Shown one piece after another: positions 7,009 through 15,948 of a stretch of 64,000 bases of DNA; within the stretch, counting starts at the first letter, position 1, and the number at the start of each line of letters is the position of its first letter. Source of the stretch: Lachnospiraceae bacterium. GTDB taxonomy: Bacteria; Bacillota; Clostridia; Lachnospirales; Lachnospiraceae. The stretch is from positions 1 through 64,000 of the forward strand of contig CAJTDX010000007.1 of the NCBI GenBank assembly GCA_910575155.1, read 5' to 3'. A model generated the notes under the pieces. The model was not told the DNA's origin and ran no database searches. It saw only the letters and a program-made list of their open reading frames with translations. The position numbers and the translations under genes are program-made.

Positions 7009-7773
7009 TCAATCCACCAATATATTCATATACGGCCCCATAGTTTTCTTCATCTTCATCAATGCTTTGGTATGCAATTGAGAGATTCTGGATTCTGACA
7101 CCTCCAATACATTACTGATTTCCTTTAATGTCAGATCCTCATAATAATACAATGTTATAACTTTCCGTTCCTTCTCCGTAAGAATTTCCAGAGACTGTCC
7201 CAGCACCTTTTTTAACTCTTCTTCTGCAACAGCGTCTTCCGGCTGAATAAAATGAGAATTTCCTTTGGCGTCCATCACAGGCTCCATGCCCTGTTCCACA
7301 TATTCATTCAAAGAAATCATATTGGTAACTTTAAGCTGAGACTGCCAATTCAGCAGCTCGTCACCGCTTACTTCAAGCTCTTCTGCAATTTCTTCATCCA
7401 ATGCCGTTCTTCCGGTTCTTGCTTCAATCTTCTTAATTGCCGCTTCAATTTTCTTCTGCTTTTGCCGCACTGTTCTGGGAATCCAATCCATTTTTCGAAT
7501 CTGATCCAAAATAGACCCCCGAATTCTCAAACTGGCATACGTTTCAAATTTTACGTCTTTATTAACATCAAATTTATCAATAGCATCAATCAGACCAAAA
7601 ATACCATACCCAACCAGATCATCGTATTCCACATTATAGCCAAGGTACATGCTGAGCCTGCCTGCCACAATTTTAACCAGAGGCGCATATTCCACTATAA
7701 TCTGCTCCCTTAATTCCGGTGTAGGTCTCTTAAAAAATTCAGTCCACAACTGTTCTCTTTCTGCTGCGTTCAT
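7009..7773 (-). CDS. fliA: Flagellar RNA polymerase sigma factor (FliA/SigD/WhiG family)
   Basis: A sigma factor of about 254 residues that directs RNA polymerase to late flagellar and chemotaxis genes. Region 2 is clear (EYAPLVKIVAGRLSMYLG, then DLVGYGIFGLIDAIDKFD, then FETYASLRIRGSILD). Region 3 has WIPRTVRQKQKKIE. Region 4 ends with the helix-turn-helix LTLKEISNVLEVSESRISQL. I prefer the ATG at 7773, which matches family N-termini (MNAAEREQLW) and has GGGGG six bases upstream. A TTG at 7803 would add ten residues but has no clear ribosome binding site. Its place at the 3' end of the early operon fits the regulatory order seen in Bacillus, where sigD is near the end of the fla/che operon. 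Confidence 0.93.
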   Translation of the reverse strand: MNAAEREQLWTEFFKRPTPELREQIIVEYAPLVKIVAGRLSMYLGYNVEYDDLVGYGIFGLIDAIDKFDVNKDVKFETYASLRIRGSILDQIRKMDWIPRTVRQKQKKIEAAIKKIEARTGRTALDEEIAEELEVSGDELLNWQSQLKVTNMISLNEYVEQGMEPVMDAKGNSHFIQPEDAVAEEELKKVLGQSLEILTEKERKVITLYYYEDLTLKEISNVLEVSESRISQLHTKALMKMKKTMGPYMNILVD

Positions 7774-7825
7774 CAAAGCCCCCAGACTACGAAATATATC
7801 CAAAAAGGATTTTTCGTGTTATTTA

Positions 7826-8104
7826 TTATTCTTCTGTGGATTCGTCAGCATCGATATCTGTATCCTCATCAGAACTTTCGGCATCTGCATCCTCCACTGC
7901 CTCATCCGTGGCTTCTTCTGTCTCTTCCGTGAAATTCTTATCTAATATTAATTTTGCAATGCATCCCAGAATATAAAAAGATAGTAAAACAATTACCAAT
8001 GTCTTAATAAACTGATTTGCATCCATCTGCATCATAAAACCAATCAAACAGGTGACTAAGCCTGCAACCAGTGTAATAATAACTGGCACTTGTTTTGTTT
8101 TCAT
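7826..8104 (-). CDS. Small membrane protein with acidic tail, motility cluster
   Basis: A 92-residue protein. Two hydrophobic segments (about 7-26 and 33-53) are followed by a tail that is almost entirely Glu, Asp, Ser, Thr and Ala (60-92). I do not recognise a named family. AAAGGTG lies seven bases before the ATG. It sits between cheD and fliA with short gaps, so it is surely co-transcribed. Its topology predicts a tiny hairpin in the membrane with the acidic tail in the cytoplasm. Function unknown. Confidence 0.7.
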   Translation of the reverse strand: MKTKQVPVIITLVAGLVTCLIGFMMQMDANQFIKTLVIVLLSFYILGCIAKLILDKNFTEETEEATDEAVEDADAESSDEDTDIDADESTEE

Positions 8105-8117
8105 ATCACATCACCTT

Positions 8118-8600
8118 TTAAATAATTTTCAGCGTTTTGCCAACCGCTTTTATGTAAAACTCTCCTGTTTCCGGATACAGTTCAACGGTACGCCCATAAC
8201 TCAGCCCGGTATCTTCGGCAAGCAGTGGAATCCCCAGCTGCTTTAACTTTGCTCTGGAGGCGGCTGCGTTTCGCTCGCCCACATTACCAATCCCTGATAA
8301 TCCTTTGACTTCAAACATTTTGGCGCCGCCCGCGATTTTTGCAACAAGGCGCCTTTTATTTGCGCCTGCCGCAATGACTCTTTTCAGTAATTCTTCAATT
8401 CCTGTGTCCGCAAATTTAGCAATATTTGAATTATTCCTCATCTGCGTACTGTCTGGAAGCATAATATGCGCCAAACCGCCAACTTTTGTAACAGGATCAT
8501 ACATTGCAATCCCTATACAAGACCCCAGTCCCAATGTGGTAATCATGTCCGGTGCCTTACAAATATTCAAATCTGCCATTCCAACCTTAATTGTTGCCAT
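8118..8600 (-). CDS. cheD: Chemoreceptor glutamine deamidase CheD
   Basis: A 160-residue enzyme that deamidates specific glutamines of chemoreceptors and binds CheC to stimulate its phosphatase activity. The catalytic cysteine (C28 in GLGSCIG) and histidine (H45 in GLAHIMLP) are present, with the conserved RRLVAKIAGGAKMF and IGNVGERNA motifs. The ATG at 8600 has GAGGAG seven bases upstream and gives MATIKVGMADL. An upstream TTG would overlap cheC. It lies 13 bases after cheC. Confidence 0.95.
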   Translation of the reverse strand: MATIKVGMADLNICKAPDMITTLGLGSCIGIAMYDPVTKVGGLAHIMLPDSTQMRNNSNIAKFADTGIEELLKRVIAAGANKRRLVAKIAGGAKMFEVKGLSGIGNVGERNAAASRAKLKQLGIPLLAEDTGLSYGRTVELYPETGEFYIKAVGKTLKII

Positions 8601-8613
8601 AACCATGCTCCTC

Positions 8614-9234
8614 TTATAGTGCAATCCCCAAAGACGTCAGAATCTTATCATAAGATTCCACATCTGGCATTAAAATAAAAAATCCCTGTATTTTTACTTC
8701 ATCGCCAAATTCCGTCTGTATTAAAAGTGCATTATCTCCATATTGTCCAAACTGAATAGCCGGTACGCTCAAAATTGCCGCCGCCATATCAATCGCAAGA
8801 TATGGAACAGACGCTGTGATCACCATATTTGTCATACTGGACAATGCTGACAAATATGAACCGGAAATAATATTTCCAATCTCTTTAATTGCAGAAAGAT
8901 CCATCTCATTAAATTCTTCCGCATAATCATCCGGCCTTCCCATCAACCGGTTTACCAGATAATGTGCCGACTCCATTTTCAGCACAAACATCATGCTTCC
9001 TCCGATATCGCTCTCAACCTCCAGATAAATTCCCACCACAGTATCTTCTTCTGCGGAGATTGCCATAGGAAGTTCCTGAAAAGTCAAAAATGCTACCTTG
9101 GGTACATCCATATTAACCTTAATATTCAATAAATTAGAAATTGCCGTCGTGGCGTTGCCTGCGCCAATATTTCCAATTTCCTTCAACACATCAAAATACA
9201 TGTCGTTAACCTGATCCAAACTAAATTTAGCCAT
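8614..9234 (-). CDS. cheC: CheY-P phosphatase CheC
   Basis: A 206-residue protein of the CheC/CheX/FliY phosphatase family. Both ExxN phosphatase signatures are intact: E19-N22 in DVLKEIGNIGAGNA and E118-N121 in SAIKEIGNIISGS. It removes the phosphate from CheY-P and is part of the CheC-CheD adaptation system of Firmicutes. I chose the ATG at 9234, which has GGAGAG nine bases upstream. It is separated from cheW by a hairpin (9280-9318). Confidence 0.95.
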   Translation of the reverse strand: MAKFSLDQVNDMYFDVLKEIGNIGAGNATTAISNLLNIKVNMDVPKVAFLTFQELPMAISAEEDTVVGIYLEVESDIGGSMMFVLKMESAHYLVNRLMGRPDDYAEEFNEMDLSAIKEIGNIISGSYLSALSSMTNMVITASVPYLAIDMAAAILSVPAIQFGQYGDNALLIQTEFGDEVKIQGFFILMPDVESYDKILTSLGIAL

Positions 9235-9279
9235 GTGTGTTTTTCTCTCCATTTCAGCCTTATTTCACTAATTACAAAC

Positions 9280-9318
9280 AGGCTGTTGCATAAAGCGCTC
9301 AGCTTGCTACAACAGCCT
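9280..9318 (-). other. Stable hairpin between cheW and cheC
   Basis: AGGCTGTTG pairs perfectly with CAACAGCCT at the base, and GCGC/GCTTGC segments extend the stem. There is no U-run on either strand. It may stabilise or process the che mRNA so that cheW and cheC are made in different amounts; this is inference. Confidence 0.5.
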
Positions 9319-9330
9319 TTTCCATTCTGC

Positions 9331-9795
9331 CTATACCATTTCCGGCTCATCTATGATGCTGTTGGTATCAAACAGAGAAATTAATTCTTCTCCATGTTTT
9401 CCTACCCCGTTTATAAAATTGCTCTTACTGTTTTTCGCATCATAAGCAACTTTATCAATTTCATCCGGAGCAAGCGTTACTACTTCCTTTACTTCATCTA
9501 CAACAATCCCCAATACACCATGTTCTTCCAACTTCAGGATGATTATTCGGGTAACATCTGTAAACTCATCTGGTTCTAAATCCATTTTGGTGCGGATACT
9601 CATAACAGGAACGATCTCTCCCCGAAGATTGATAATTCCCTTAAAATAAGACTGTGCCTTTGGAACTCTGGTAATCTTCTGCATCCTCACAATATTGTCC
9701 ACGTAACTAATGTCAATACCATATTGTTCACTGCCGATTTTTACTACAATAAATTGTTTTTTTGTATTCTCTTCTGCCACAACATTATTTGCCAT
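9331..9795 (-). CDS. cheW: Chemotaxis coupling protein CheW
   Basis: A 154-residue CheW that links chemoreceptors to the CheA kinase. It has the family beta-barrel motifs QFIVVKIGSEQYGIDI, VRMQKITRVPKA, FKGIINLRGEIVPVM and VLGIVVDEVKEV, and a short flexible N-terminal extension. GGGGGTG lies five bases before the ATG. It is 11 bases downstream of cheA. Confidence 0.96.
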   Translation of the reverse strand: MANNVVAEENTKKQFIVVKIGSEQYGIDISYVDNIVRMQKITRVPKAQSYFKGIINLRGEIVPVMSIRTKMDLEPDEFTDVTRIIILKLEEHGVLGIVVDEVKEVVTLAPDEIDKVAYDAKNSKSNFINGVGKHGEELISLFDTNSIIDEPEMV

Positions 9796-9806
9796 CTCAT
9801 CACCCC

Positions 9807-11921
9807 CTAAAATAATGTATTTACATCCAGAATCAGCGCCACTTCTCCATCACCCAAAACAGTTGCGCCACTGATAATTTTGCTGCTGTTATTTATGTAT
9901 TTGCCAAGGGATTTGATAACAATTTCCTGCTGTCCGTCCAATTCATCTACAATTAAACCGGCAACCTTATCGCCTTTACGTACAATAATCACAGTAAGAC
10001 TCTCTCGTTCCTTCTCTTCCGGTTCACAGTCCAAAAGCTGATCCAGACGTATCAAGGGAATCACAATACCACGGATATGGATAACCTCTTTTGCCTGCAC
10101 AAATTTGATTTCGTCCGGTGAAATCTCCTCAATCGTCTCAATGGATCCAAGAGAAATCGCATATTTTTCGCCTCTTACTTCAACCATCAAAGCCTGAATA
10201 ATCGCAAGCGTCAAAGGAAGCCGCACAATAAACTTGGAACCTTCTCCAAGGACGCTCTTAACTTCCACATCTCCGCCCAACGCTTCAATATTTGATTTTA
10301 CCACATCAAGTCCAACGCCTCTTCCGGAAATATCTGAAATCTTCTTCGCCATGGAAAAACTGGGCATAAAAAGAAAATCAATAATCTCTTTCTGAGTCAT
10401 TGTTTCACCCTGTTCCGGAGTAATCAGACCACGTTCAATGGCCTTTTCCTTAACAGTGTCTGTATCGATACCATTACCATCATCACTAACTTCAATAATG
10501 ACATTATTGCCTTCCTGAAATGCATTCAAATGAATGCTTCCTACTTCCGGTTTGCCTCTCTTCCTGCGGACTTCCGTACTCTCCAGCCCATGATCCGCGG
10601 AATTACGTAAAAGATGCTGTAACGGATCGCCAATCTGATCTACCACGGTTCTGTCCAATTCTGTATCTTCACCAGTCATGAACAGTTCCATTTTTTTATC
10701 AAGTTTTTTTGACAGATCACGAATCATACGCGGGAATTTCTGTACAACACTTTCGATCGGTACCATTCGAACTTTCATTACAGACTCATGCAGTCCGGTG
10801 GTAATTCTTTCCAGATATTCAATCTGTTCATGAAATGCCTGAGAACTCGCCCCTGAAGCTCCTCCATCAGAGCTGGAACCAATAGAAACCAGAGAATTCT
10901 TTGCAATGATCAGCTCACTGACCTGATTCATCAGTGCGTCCAGCTTCTCAATATCTACACGAACTGTACGGTTTGTAACCGGTTTTCCGCCATTTGCCTT
11001 CTTTGCCGGAGCCTGTTTCGTCTGAGCTGCAACCGCGGGAACAGCTTTCTCCTCTGCTTTTGCCTCTAATGCTTTCGCTTCCTGAGCCGCCTGCTCTGCC
11101 TGAGCTGCCTCTTTTTTCTCTGCCGCAGCAGTTAATTCACTATATTTTAACTTTTCGCCAACTACCTCTTCAATTTCAGATACTGCCTTGGAAACCTCCA
11201 GGATCTTATCCAAATTTTCTTCACTTACCAGGTAAAAGCTGAAATCTACGCCAAACTTCTCATCCTCAATATCCTGAGAAGTAGGATTATATACGATAAT
11301 ATTACCGTAATCTTCCACAGCTTTAAACACTAAAAACGCACGGGCTGCTTTCAGCAGACATTCTTCCTGAATAAATACAGTCATACCATAAATATTCATA
11401 CCTCTGCTCTCCGCCTTCTGCAGTTCTTCCTTCTCCTTCTCCGAGAACTCAATATCCTGATACCTTTTCGGAAACTTCTCGCCTTCCTGCGGTTTCACTG
11501 GCGCCTTCTCTGTCTTGACCGGCAGCGCATTCCCGGTGCCTGCAGCCAAAATTTCATTCAGTTCCTGAATAATCGCCTCATTATCATCCGTTCCCTCGTC
11601 AGAACTTTCCTTTACATTCTCCAAATATGCATCTATTGCATCCAGACACTGAAATAATACGTCCACAAGCCCGCTGGTGACACTCATATTGCCGCTGCGT
11701 ACTTCCTGAAACACATTCTCCATGTCATGGGTCAAACGCTGCATACGTTTAAATCCCATAGTACCCGCCATTCCTTTCAGGGAATGGGCTGCCCGGAAAA
11801 TCTCATTTATGGTATCCATATTTTCCGGTTCCTTCTCAAGAGTCATAATACAATCTGATAAATTCTGCAAATGCCCGTTTGTCTCATCAATAAAAATTTC
11901 AAGGTATTGGCTCACATCCAT
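9807..11921 (-). CDS. cheA: Chemotaxis histidine kinase CheA
   Basis: A CheA of about 704 residues, with domains in the usual order. P1 (Hpt) carries the phosphorylated His46 in AAHSLKGMAGTMG. A P2-like response-regulator-binding region lies around 185-270, followed by an Ala/Glu-rich linker. P3 dimerisation has EKLDALMNQVSELIIAKNSL. The P4 ATPase has HLLRNSADHGLE, DDGNGID and GRGVGLDVVKSNIE. P5 is CheW-like to the end. I chose the ATG at 11921 (MDVSQYLEIF), which starts one base after the cheB stop. An ATG six codons upstream would overlap cheB. It autophosphorylates and passes phosphate to CheY and CheB. Confidence 0.96.
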   Translation of the reverse strand: MDVSQYLEIFIDETNGHLQNLSDCIMTLEKEPENMDTINEIFRAAHSLKGMAGTMGFKRMQRLTHDMENVFQEVRSGNMSVTSGLVDVLFQCLDAIDAYLENVKESSDEGTDDNEAIIQELNEILAAGTGNALPVKTEKAPVKPQEGEKFPKRYQDIEFSEKEKEELQKAESRGMNIYGMTVFIQEECLLKAARAFLVFKAVEDYGNIIVYNPTSQDIEDEKFGVDFSFYLVSEENLDKILEVSKAVSEIEEVVGEKLKYSELTAAAEKKEAAQAEQAAQEAKALEAKAEEKAVPAVAAQTKQAPAKKANGGKPVTNRTVRVDIEKLDALMNQVSELIIAKNSLVSIGSSSDGGASGASSQAFHEQIEYLERITTGLHESVMKVRMVPIESVVQKFPRMIRDLSKKLDKKMELFMTGEDTELDRTVVDQIGDPLQHLLRNSADHGLESTEVRRKRGKPEVGSIHLNAFQEGNNVIIEVSDDGNGIDTDTVKEKAIERGLITPEQGETMTQKEIIDFLFMPSFSMAKKISDISGRGVGLDVVKSNIEALGGDVEVKSVLGEGSKFIVRLPLTLAIIQALMVEVRGEKYAISLGSIETIEEISPDEIKFVQAKEVIHIRGIVIPLIRLDQLLDCEPEEKERESLTVIIVRKGDKVAGLIVDELDGQQEIVIKSLGKYINNSSKIISGATVLGDGEVALILDVNTLF

Positions 11922-11922
11922 A

Positions 11923-13005
11923 TCACTGTACCCCCACATTCTTTATTATTGTGCCAGCAACATCAGTTAATGGAACTACTTCATTTACAACACCTGCCTC
12001 TGCAATCGCTTTTGGCATACCATATACCACACAGCTCGCAGCATCCTGGGAAATTACATACAGTTTCTTCTTCTCCTTCAGGGAAAGAATTCCTTCCGTA
12101 CCGTCAGCTCCCATCCCGGTCAGAACCACACAGACAACTTCATCATATCCACTGGTTCTCAACGATTGATAAGTAATATTCGCACAAGGGCGAAGCCCGC
12201 CAATTGCCGGCTTATCATTGAGGCGGATTACATGTGATCCATCTGGTTTCTTCTGTACTTCCATGTGATTTCCGCCTGGTGCAATATACACACACCCTTT
12301 TTTCAGAACATCACCCTCCTGTGCTTCTCTGACTTCAATCTTGCTGGTTTCATTCAAACGCTCTGCCATAGACTTTGTAAATCCCTTCGGCATATGCTGC
12401 ACAAGAACCATGGGAGCATTCAATTCTGCCGGAAGGTACGGTATCACACTTTGCAGCGCTTTAGGACCGCCTGTCGAACAGGCAAGCGCCACCAGCTTGT
12501 TCTTGCCGCTTCCGCCTGTACGTTCAATCGTCTTTGGCATCTTTACAGAAGCACGCTCTTTACCCACAGATAATTTCGCAGGCGTACCCGCAGCTCTGTT
12601 TTCGTTTGTCTTCACGACTGCTTTCAGAATATCAAGAATGCCTCTTCTAAAGTCGTCGCTTTTTGCCTCAATGAGATTTCCCGGCTTTGTTACAAAATCA
12701 ACCGCACCCAGTTCCATGGCCTGAATCGTCACATCTGCATCTCTGGTAGTCAGCGTACTTACCATGATGACCGTGGCTTTGATGCCATCCTGTTGTAATT
12801 TTTTCAGTAACTCCAGTCCGTCCATACGGGGCATATTTACATCCAAAATCACCGCGTCATACGATTTGGTTTTTAATCGTTCATATGCCTCCAGTCCGTC
12901 CCTGCAAACATCAGTCACCTGAAATGTACTATCTGAATTGATTATATCACAAATGACCCTTCTCATGAGTGCAGAGTCATCAACAACTAAAATATTTTTT
13001 TTCAT
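11923..13005 (-). CDS. cheB: Chemoreceptor methylesterase / response regulator CheB
   Basis: A 360-residue protein. The N-terminal receiver has the acidic pair VVDD, the phospho-acceptor D55 and the lysine in VTKPGN. The C-terminal methylesterase has the catalytic triad S177 (ACSTGGPKAL), H204 (VQHMPKGFT) and D301 (LTGMGADG). It removes methyl groups from receptors and may deamidate glutamines. The partner methyltransferase CheR is not encoded in this cluster. It starts six bases after the PilZ-type gene and is coupled to cheA. Confidence 0.96.
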   Translation of the reverse strand: MKKNILVVDDSALMRRVICDIINSDSTFQVTDVCRDGLEAYERLKTKSYDAVILDVNMPRMDGLELLKKLQQDGIKATVIMVSTLTTRDADVTIQAMELGAVDFVTKPGNLIEAKSDDFRRGILDILKAVVKTNENRAAGTPAKLSVGKERASVKMPKTIERTGGSGKNKLVALACSTGGPKALQSVIPYLPAELNAPMVLVQHMPKGFTKSMAERLNETSKIEVREAQEGDVLKKGCVYIAPGGNHMEVQKKPDGSHVIRLNDKPAIGGLRPCANITYQSLRTSGYDEVVCVVLTGMGADGTEGILSLKEKKKLYVISQDAASCVVYGMPKAIAEAGVVNEVVPLTDVAGTIIKNVGVQ

Positions 13006-13011
13006 AATTAA

Positions 13012-13770
13012 TCACCCTTTTTGCCGGTATTTACGCTCTTGCTCAAAAATATACTTAATTATTTTTTCCCGTTCTTTAGAATCTATTGCAAACTGAATCC
13101 GGTATTCATACTTTTTCTGACTGCTTGCTCTGTCTCCAAGCTTATTTTCAAGCCCCTGACAGAACAGAACTTCTCCCAGCACTTCTATATAATCATTTTT
13201 ATTCAGACTCATAGAAATTACGACATACTCTCCCCGCTCTCCCGGTCTGTCAGTCACAAGCCGTACTCCTCCGCCGCTGATGTCTACTGCAACCGCATTT
13301 TGGGGAACTTCCTCGGGATAAAGAGACCTGTGATATGTTTTAAGCTCTTCTAATGATACCTGCTCTAATTCTTCCTTCAAAACCGGATAATACAACACAT
13401 CCATCAGACATTCATGACGATAATAATCTCTTCTCTGAAACTTTTCCCAGGGTGTTTTCCGCTCAATCAAAAGTAAATTTAAACTTTCTTTACTGTACCG
13501 CTCCTTGATGTGTCCCAAACATCGGTACATACCGGTCTTTGAATAAAATAAAAATTCCAGACGAACTCCCGTCGGCAAAAATATCATTTTACCTCCCACG
13601 GTAGGCACTTCTATTTCAAACATTCCGTTTCCCAAAATATCCTGCACCCTGCTGTGATAAATGTTCAGATGTCCATTCTTCTTGATTCCCTGATCTGACT
13701 TATTCTTTTCTACGTTCTGTAAAATCTGAACGTCGACTCTATCTCCGACTTTTATAACTTCAGAACCCAT
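13012..13770 (-). CDS. YcgR-like flagellar brake protein (YcgR-N and PilZ domains)
   Basis: A 252-residue protein. Residues 1-110 match the YcgR-N/YpfA-type beta domain (VGDRVDVQIL, then FEIEVPTVGGKM). Residues 115-250 form a PilZ domain with the c-di-GMP-binding elements RRDYYRH (RxxxR-like, about 123-128) and DISGGGVRL. It probably binds c-di-GMP and slows or stops the motor, as YcgR does in Bacillus and Escherichia; this role is inferred from the family. AGAGGTG precedes the ATG. It lies between flhG and cheB. Confidence 0.85.
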   Translation of the reverse strand: MGSEVIKVGDRVDVQILQNVEKNKSDQGIKKNGHLNIYHSRVQDILGNGMFEIEVPTVGGKMIFLPTGVRLEFLFYSKTGMYRCLGHIKERYSKESLNLLLIERKTPWEKFQRRDYYRHECLMDVLYYPVLKEELEQVSLEELKTYHRSLYPEEVPQNAVAVDISGGGVRLVTDRPGERGEYVVISMSLNKNDYIEVLGEVLFCQGLENKLGDRASSQKKYEYRIQFAIDSKEREKIIKYIFEQERKYRQKG

Positions 13771-13785
13771 AACGCACCTCTGCTT

Positions 13786-14661
13786 TTAATCTTTTCTATA
13801 AATAAAACGGGATAGTAATTGTACGATCCCTTTTTTCTCATGTAATGGCACCGATGTTCCTTGTACAAGACAACTGGTCAGCATATCAAAAGCTTTTGAA
13901 GATTTTGCTTCCGGATACAAAAGCGTCACTGGTTGCTGTTGGCGTACTGCCTTTTCCATCGCAGCATCCTGGGGAATCATCCCCAGATACTCCAGATTCC
14001 CATTTAAAAACTGTCCTACGACAACATTTAGTTTTTCAAATATTCCGGTACCTTCTTCTTCAGACACTACTCTGTTGGAAATCACTTTGATTTTTGTCTC
14101 TGCCTGCCGAAATTCTTCATTGCGATGTAATGCCTTTAAAAGCGAATATGCGTCTGTCAGTGAACTTGGCTCTGAAGTGGCAAGCAGTAATATCTCCGGA
14201 CTTGCCATAACAAATTCCAGCACATTATCTGAAATCCCGGCTCCGGTATCTATAATAATCACATCTGCAAGTTCATCCAGCTTAGACAAATTACTCACGA
14301 GAAATTTCAACTGCTCTTTGGAAAGGTTATTCACTCCCATAACCCCAGACCCTCCCGAGATAAATCCAATCCCCAAAGGACCAGGCGTGATAATCTCCTG
14401 TATCGTTTTTCCTCTGTAAATTAAATCACTTAGATTATATTTCGGAATGGCTCCAAACATGATCTCCACATTTGCAAGCCCAAAATCTGCATCAAAAATA
14501 ATAACTTTCTTCCCGCGCTTCTGCATTTGAACCGCCAAATTAACTACAACGTTGGACTTTCCCACTCCGCCTTTTCCACTCGTGACAGTAAAAATCTGTG
14601 CCTTAGGCGTATTTCTTTGGTTCTTTTTTACAATATTTCTTAATTTTTCTGCCTGGTCCAT
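13786..14661 (-). CDS. flhG: Flagellar number regulator FlhG (MinD-like ATPase)
   Basis: A 291-residue ParA/MinD-type ATPase also known as FleN or YlxH. The deviant Walker A motif is [10 protein letters not shown] (28-37), with switch motifs [10 protein letters not shown] and DTGAGISD. The N-terminal RNIVKKNQ resembles the DQAxxLR motif that stimulates FlhF. A C-terminal amphipathic helix ([10 protein letters not shown]) could bind the membrane. It partners FlhF to set flagellar number and place. GGAGG is ten bases before the ATG; four bases separate it from flhF. Confidence 0.95.
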   Translation of the reverse strand: MDQAEKLRNIVKKNQRNTPKAQIFTVTSGKGGVGKSNVVVNLAVQMQKRGKKVIIFDADFGLANVEIMFGAIPKYNLSDLIYRGKTIQEIITPGPLGIGFISGGSGVMGVNNLSKEQLKFLVSNLSKLDELADVIIIDTGAGISDNVLEFVMASPEILLLATSEPSSLTDAYSLLKALHRNEEFRQAETKIKVISNRVVSEEEGTGIFEKLNVVVGQFLNGNLEYLGMIPQDAAMEKAVRQQQPVTLLYPEAKSSKAFDMLTSCLVQGTSVPLHEKKGIVQLLSRFIYRKD

Positions 14662-14664
14662 AAA

Positions 14665-15948
14665 TTATTTTCCTCCAAGCAGAAGCTTTACAATATTCTG
14701 GGTATTGAAAATCTCAATATCCTCCGGCACATTCTGCCCATAAGTAGTATATGACAAACTAGCGCCAGTGTACAGCTTCATATTCAGTATATTACCAAAA
14801 CAACTTGTTTCATCTAATTTTGTAAATATCATTTTGAACTGGAAATTTTCCTTATAGATATCAGCGATATCCAAAAGATCCCGGTATTTCGTAGTTGCAC
14901 TCAAAACCAGATAGACCTCTTTTTCAAACTCTTTCGGTACACGGTCAATTAATTCCCTGGTTTCATTAAGCTGTTCCTGATTTTTATGAGAAAATCCTGC
15001 TGTATCTATCAGTACCAGATCATACTCTCCTGCTTTGGCCAGTTCTCCATTTAATTCGTCCGAAGAATATACGATATCCAACGGCGTATCTAAAATATTG
15101 GCGTAAGTACGAAGCTGATCCGCAGCGGCAATCCGATAGGTATCTGCTGTATACAACGCTACCTTCTGTCCTTTTTCCACCTTAAATCTGGAGGCAATCT
15201 TTGCAATAGTCGTGGTTTTTCCCACTCCGGTAGGGCCAATAAAGAACACCACCTTAGGCTTGCGCCCGGTAAGTTCAATAGGCTGAGGCTGTCCAAATTT
15301 CAAAATCATTTTCTGATAAATACTGGAGAGAATGTGATCTACACTGATACCGCTCTTCATCACTTTCTCTACCTCGTCCATAATCTGATTCACGTATTTC
15401 TCATCCACTTCATTCTCCAGCAGAATACTGTAAATCATTTTTATAAACTTAAGATTTTCATCTGCCAGCGATTCTTTCGAAAGATCCTCACTGGGATGAT
15501 CGGCAGACTGTACCAGCTTTTTTTCTAAAAGCGACTGCAGACTCTCTAATTTTTCTTCCAGATTATTTTCTACTGTAGTTTCTTTTTTACTTTCCGCAAC
15601 AGGTTCCTTTTCCATAGAGGACGACCATGTATTTTCCACAGATGCAAAAACTTCTTTGATCGAATCAGGCTTGGAAACAGAATCCGTTCTTGGAATAGAA
15701 ATTGTCTCATCCGCTGCTACATTGATATTCCCCACCGGGGGCATTTGCATCATTGGCCTTGCAGTCTGAGAAATCTCTGTTTCCTCTATTGCAGCCGTTA
15801 CCTCTACAATCGCATTCTTAAATGAACGAAACAGTCCTTTCGGTTTTATTTCTTTCACATTCATAATTACCGTATTAGGACCAAATTCTTCTTTTGCCCT
15901 CATTGTCGCTTCTTCTTCTGTTCTCCCCTGAAATTTCTTAATTGTCAT
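14665..15948 (-). CDS. flhF: Flagellar biosynthesis GTPase FlhF
   Basis: A 427-residue SRP-type GTPase. The N-terminal B domain (MTIKKFQGRTEEEA, then AKEEFGPNTVIMNVKE) precedes a variable acidic linker. A helical N domain follows, then the G domain with FIGPTGVGKTTT (about 233-244), DTYRIAA, LIDTAGFS and FTKLDET. It marks the site of basal-body assembly at the membrane. Its ATG overlaps the flhA stop codon by four bases (ATGA), so the two are translationally coupled. Confidence 0.96.
   Translation of the reverse strand: MTIKKFQGRTEEEATMRAKEEFGPNTVIMNVKEIKPKGLFRSFKNAIVEVTAAIEETEISQTARPMMQMPPVGNINVAADETISIPRTDSVSKPDSIKEVFASVENTWSSSMEKEPVAESKKETTVENNLEEKLESLQSLLEKKLVQSADHPSEDLSKESLADENLKFIKMIYSILLENEVDEKYVNQIMDEVEKVMKSGISVDHILSSIYQKMILKFGQPQPIELTGRKPKVVFFIGPTGVGKTTTIAKIASRFKVEKGQKVALYTADTYRIAAADQLRTYANILDTPLDIVYSSDELNGELAKAGEYDLVLIDTAGFSHKNQEQLNETRELIDRVPKEFEKEVYLVLSATTKYRDLLDIADIYKENFQFKMIFTKLDETSCFGNILNMKLYTGASLSYTTYGQNVPEDIEIFNTQNIVKLLLGGK

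Noticed and set aside
9331-13005. Missing cheR as a sign of a broken chemotaxis system
   Set aside because: All che genes here are intact, and cheR is often encoded elsewhere in Firmicutes.
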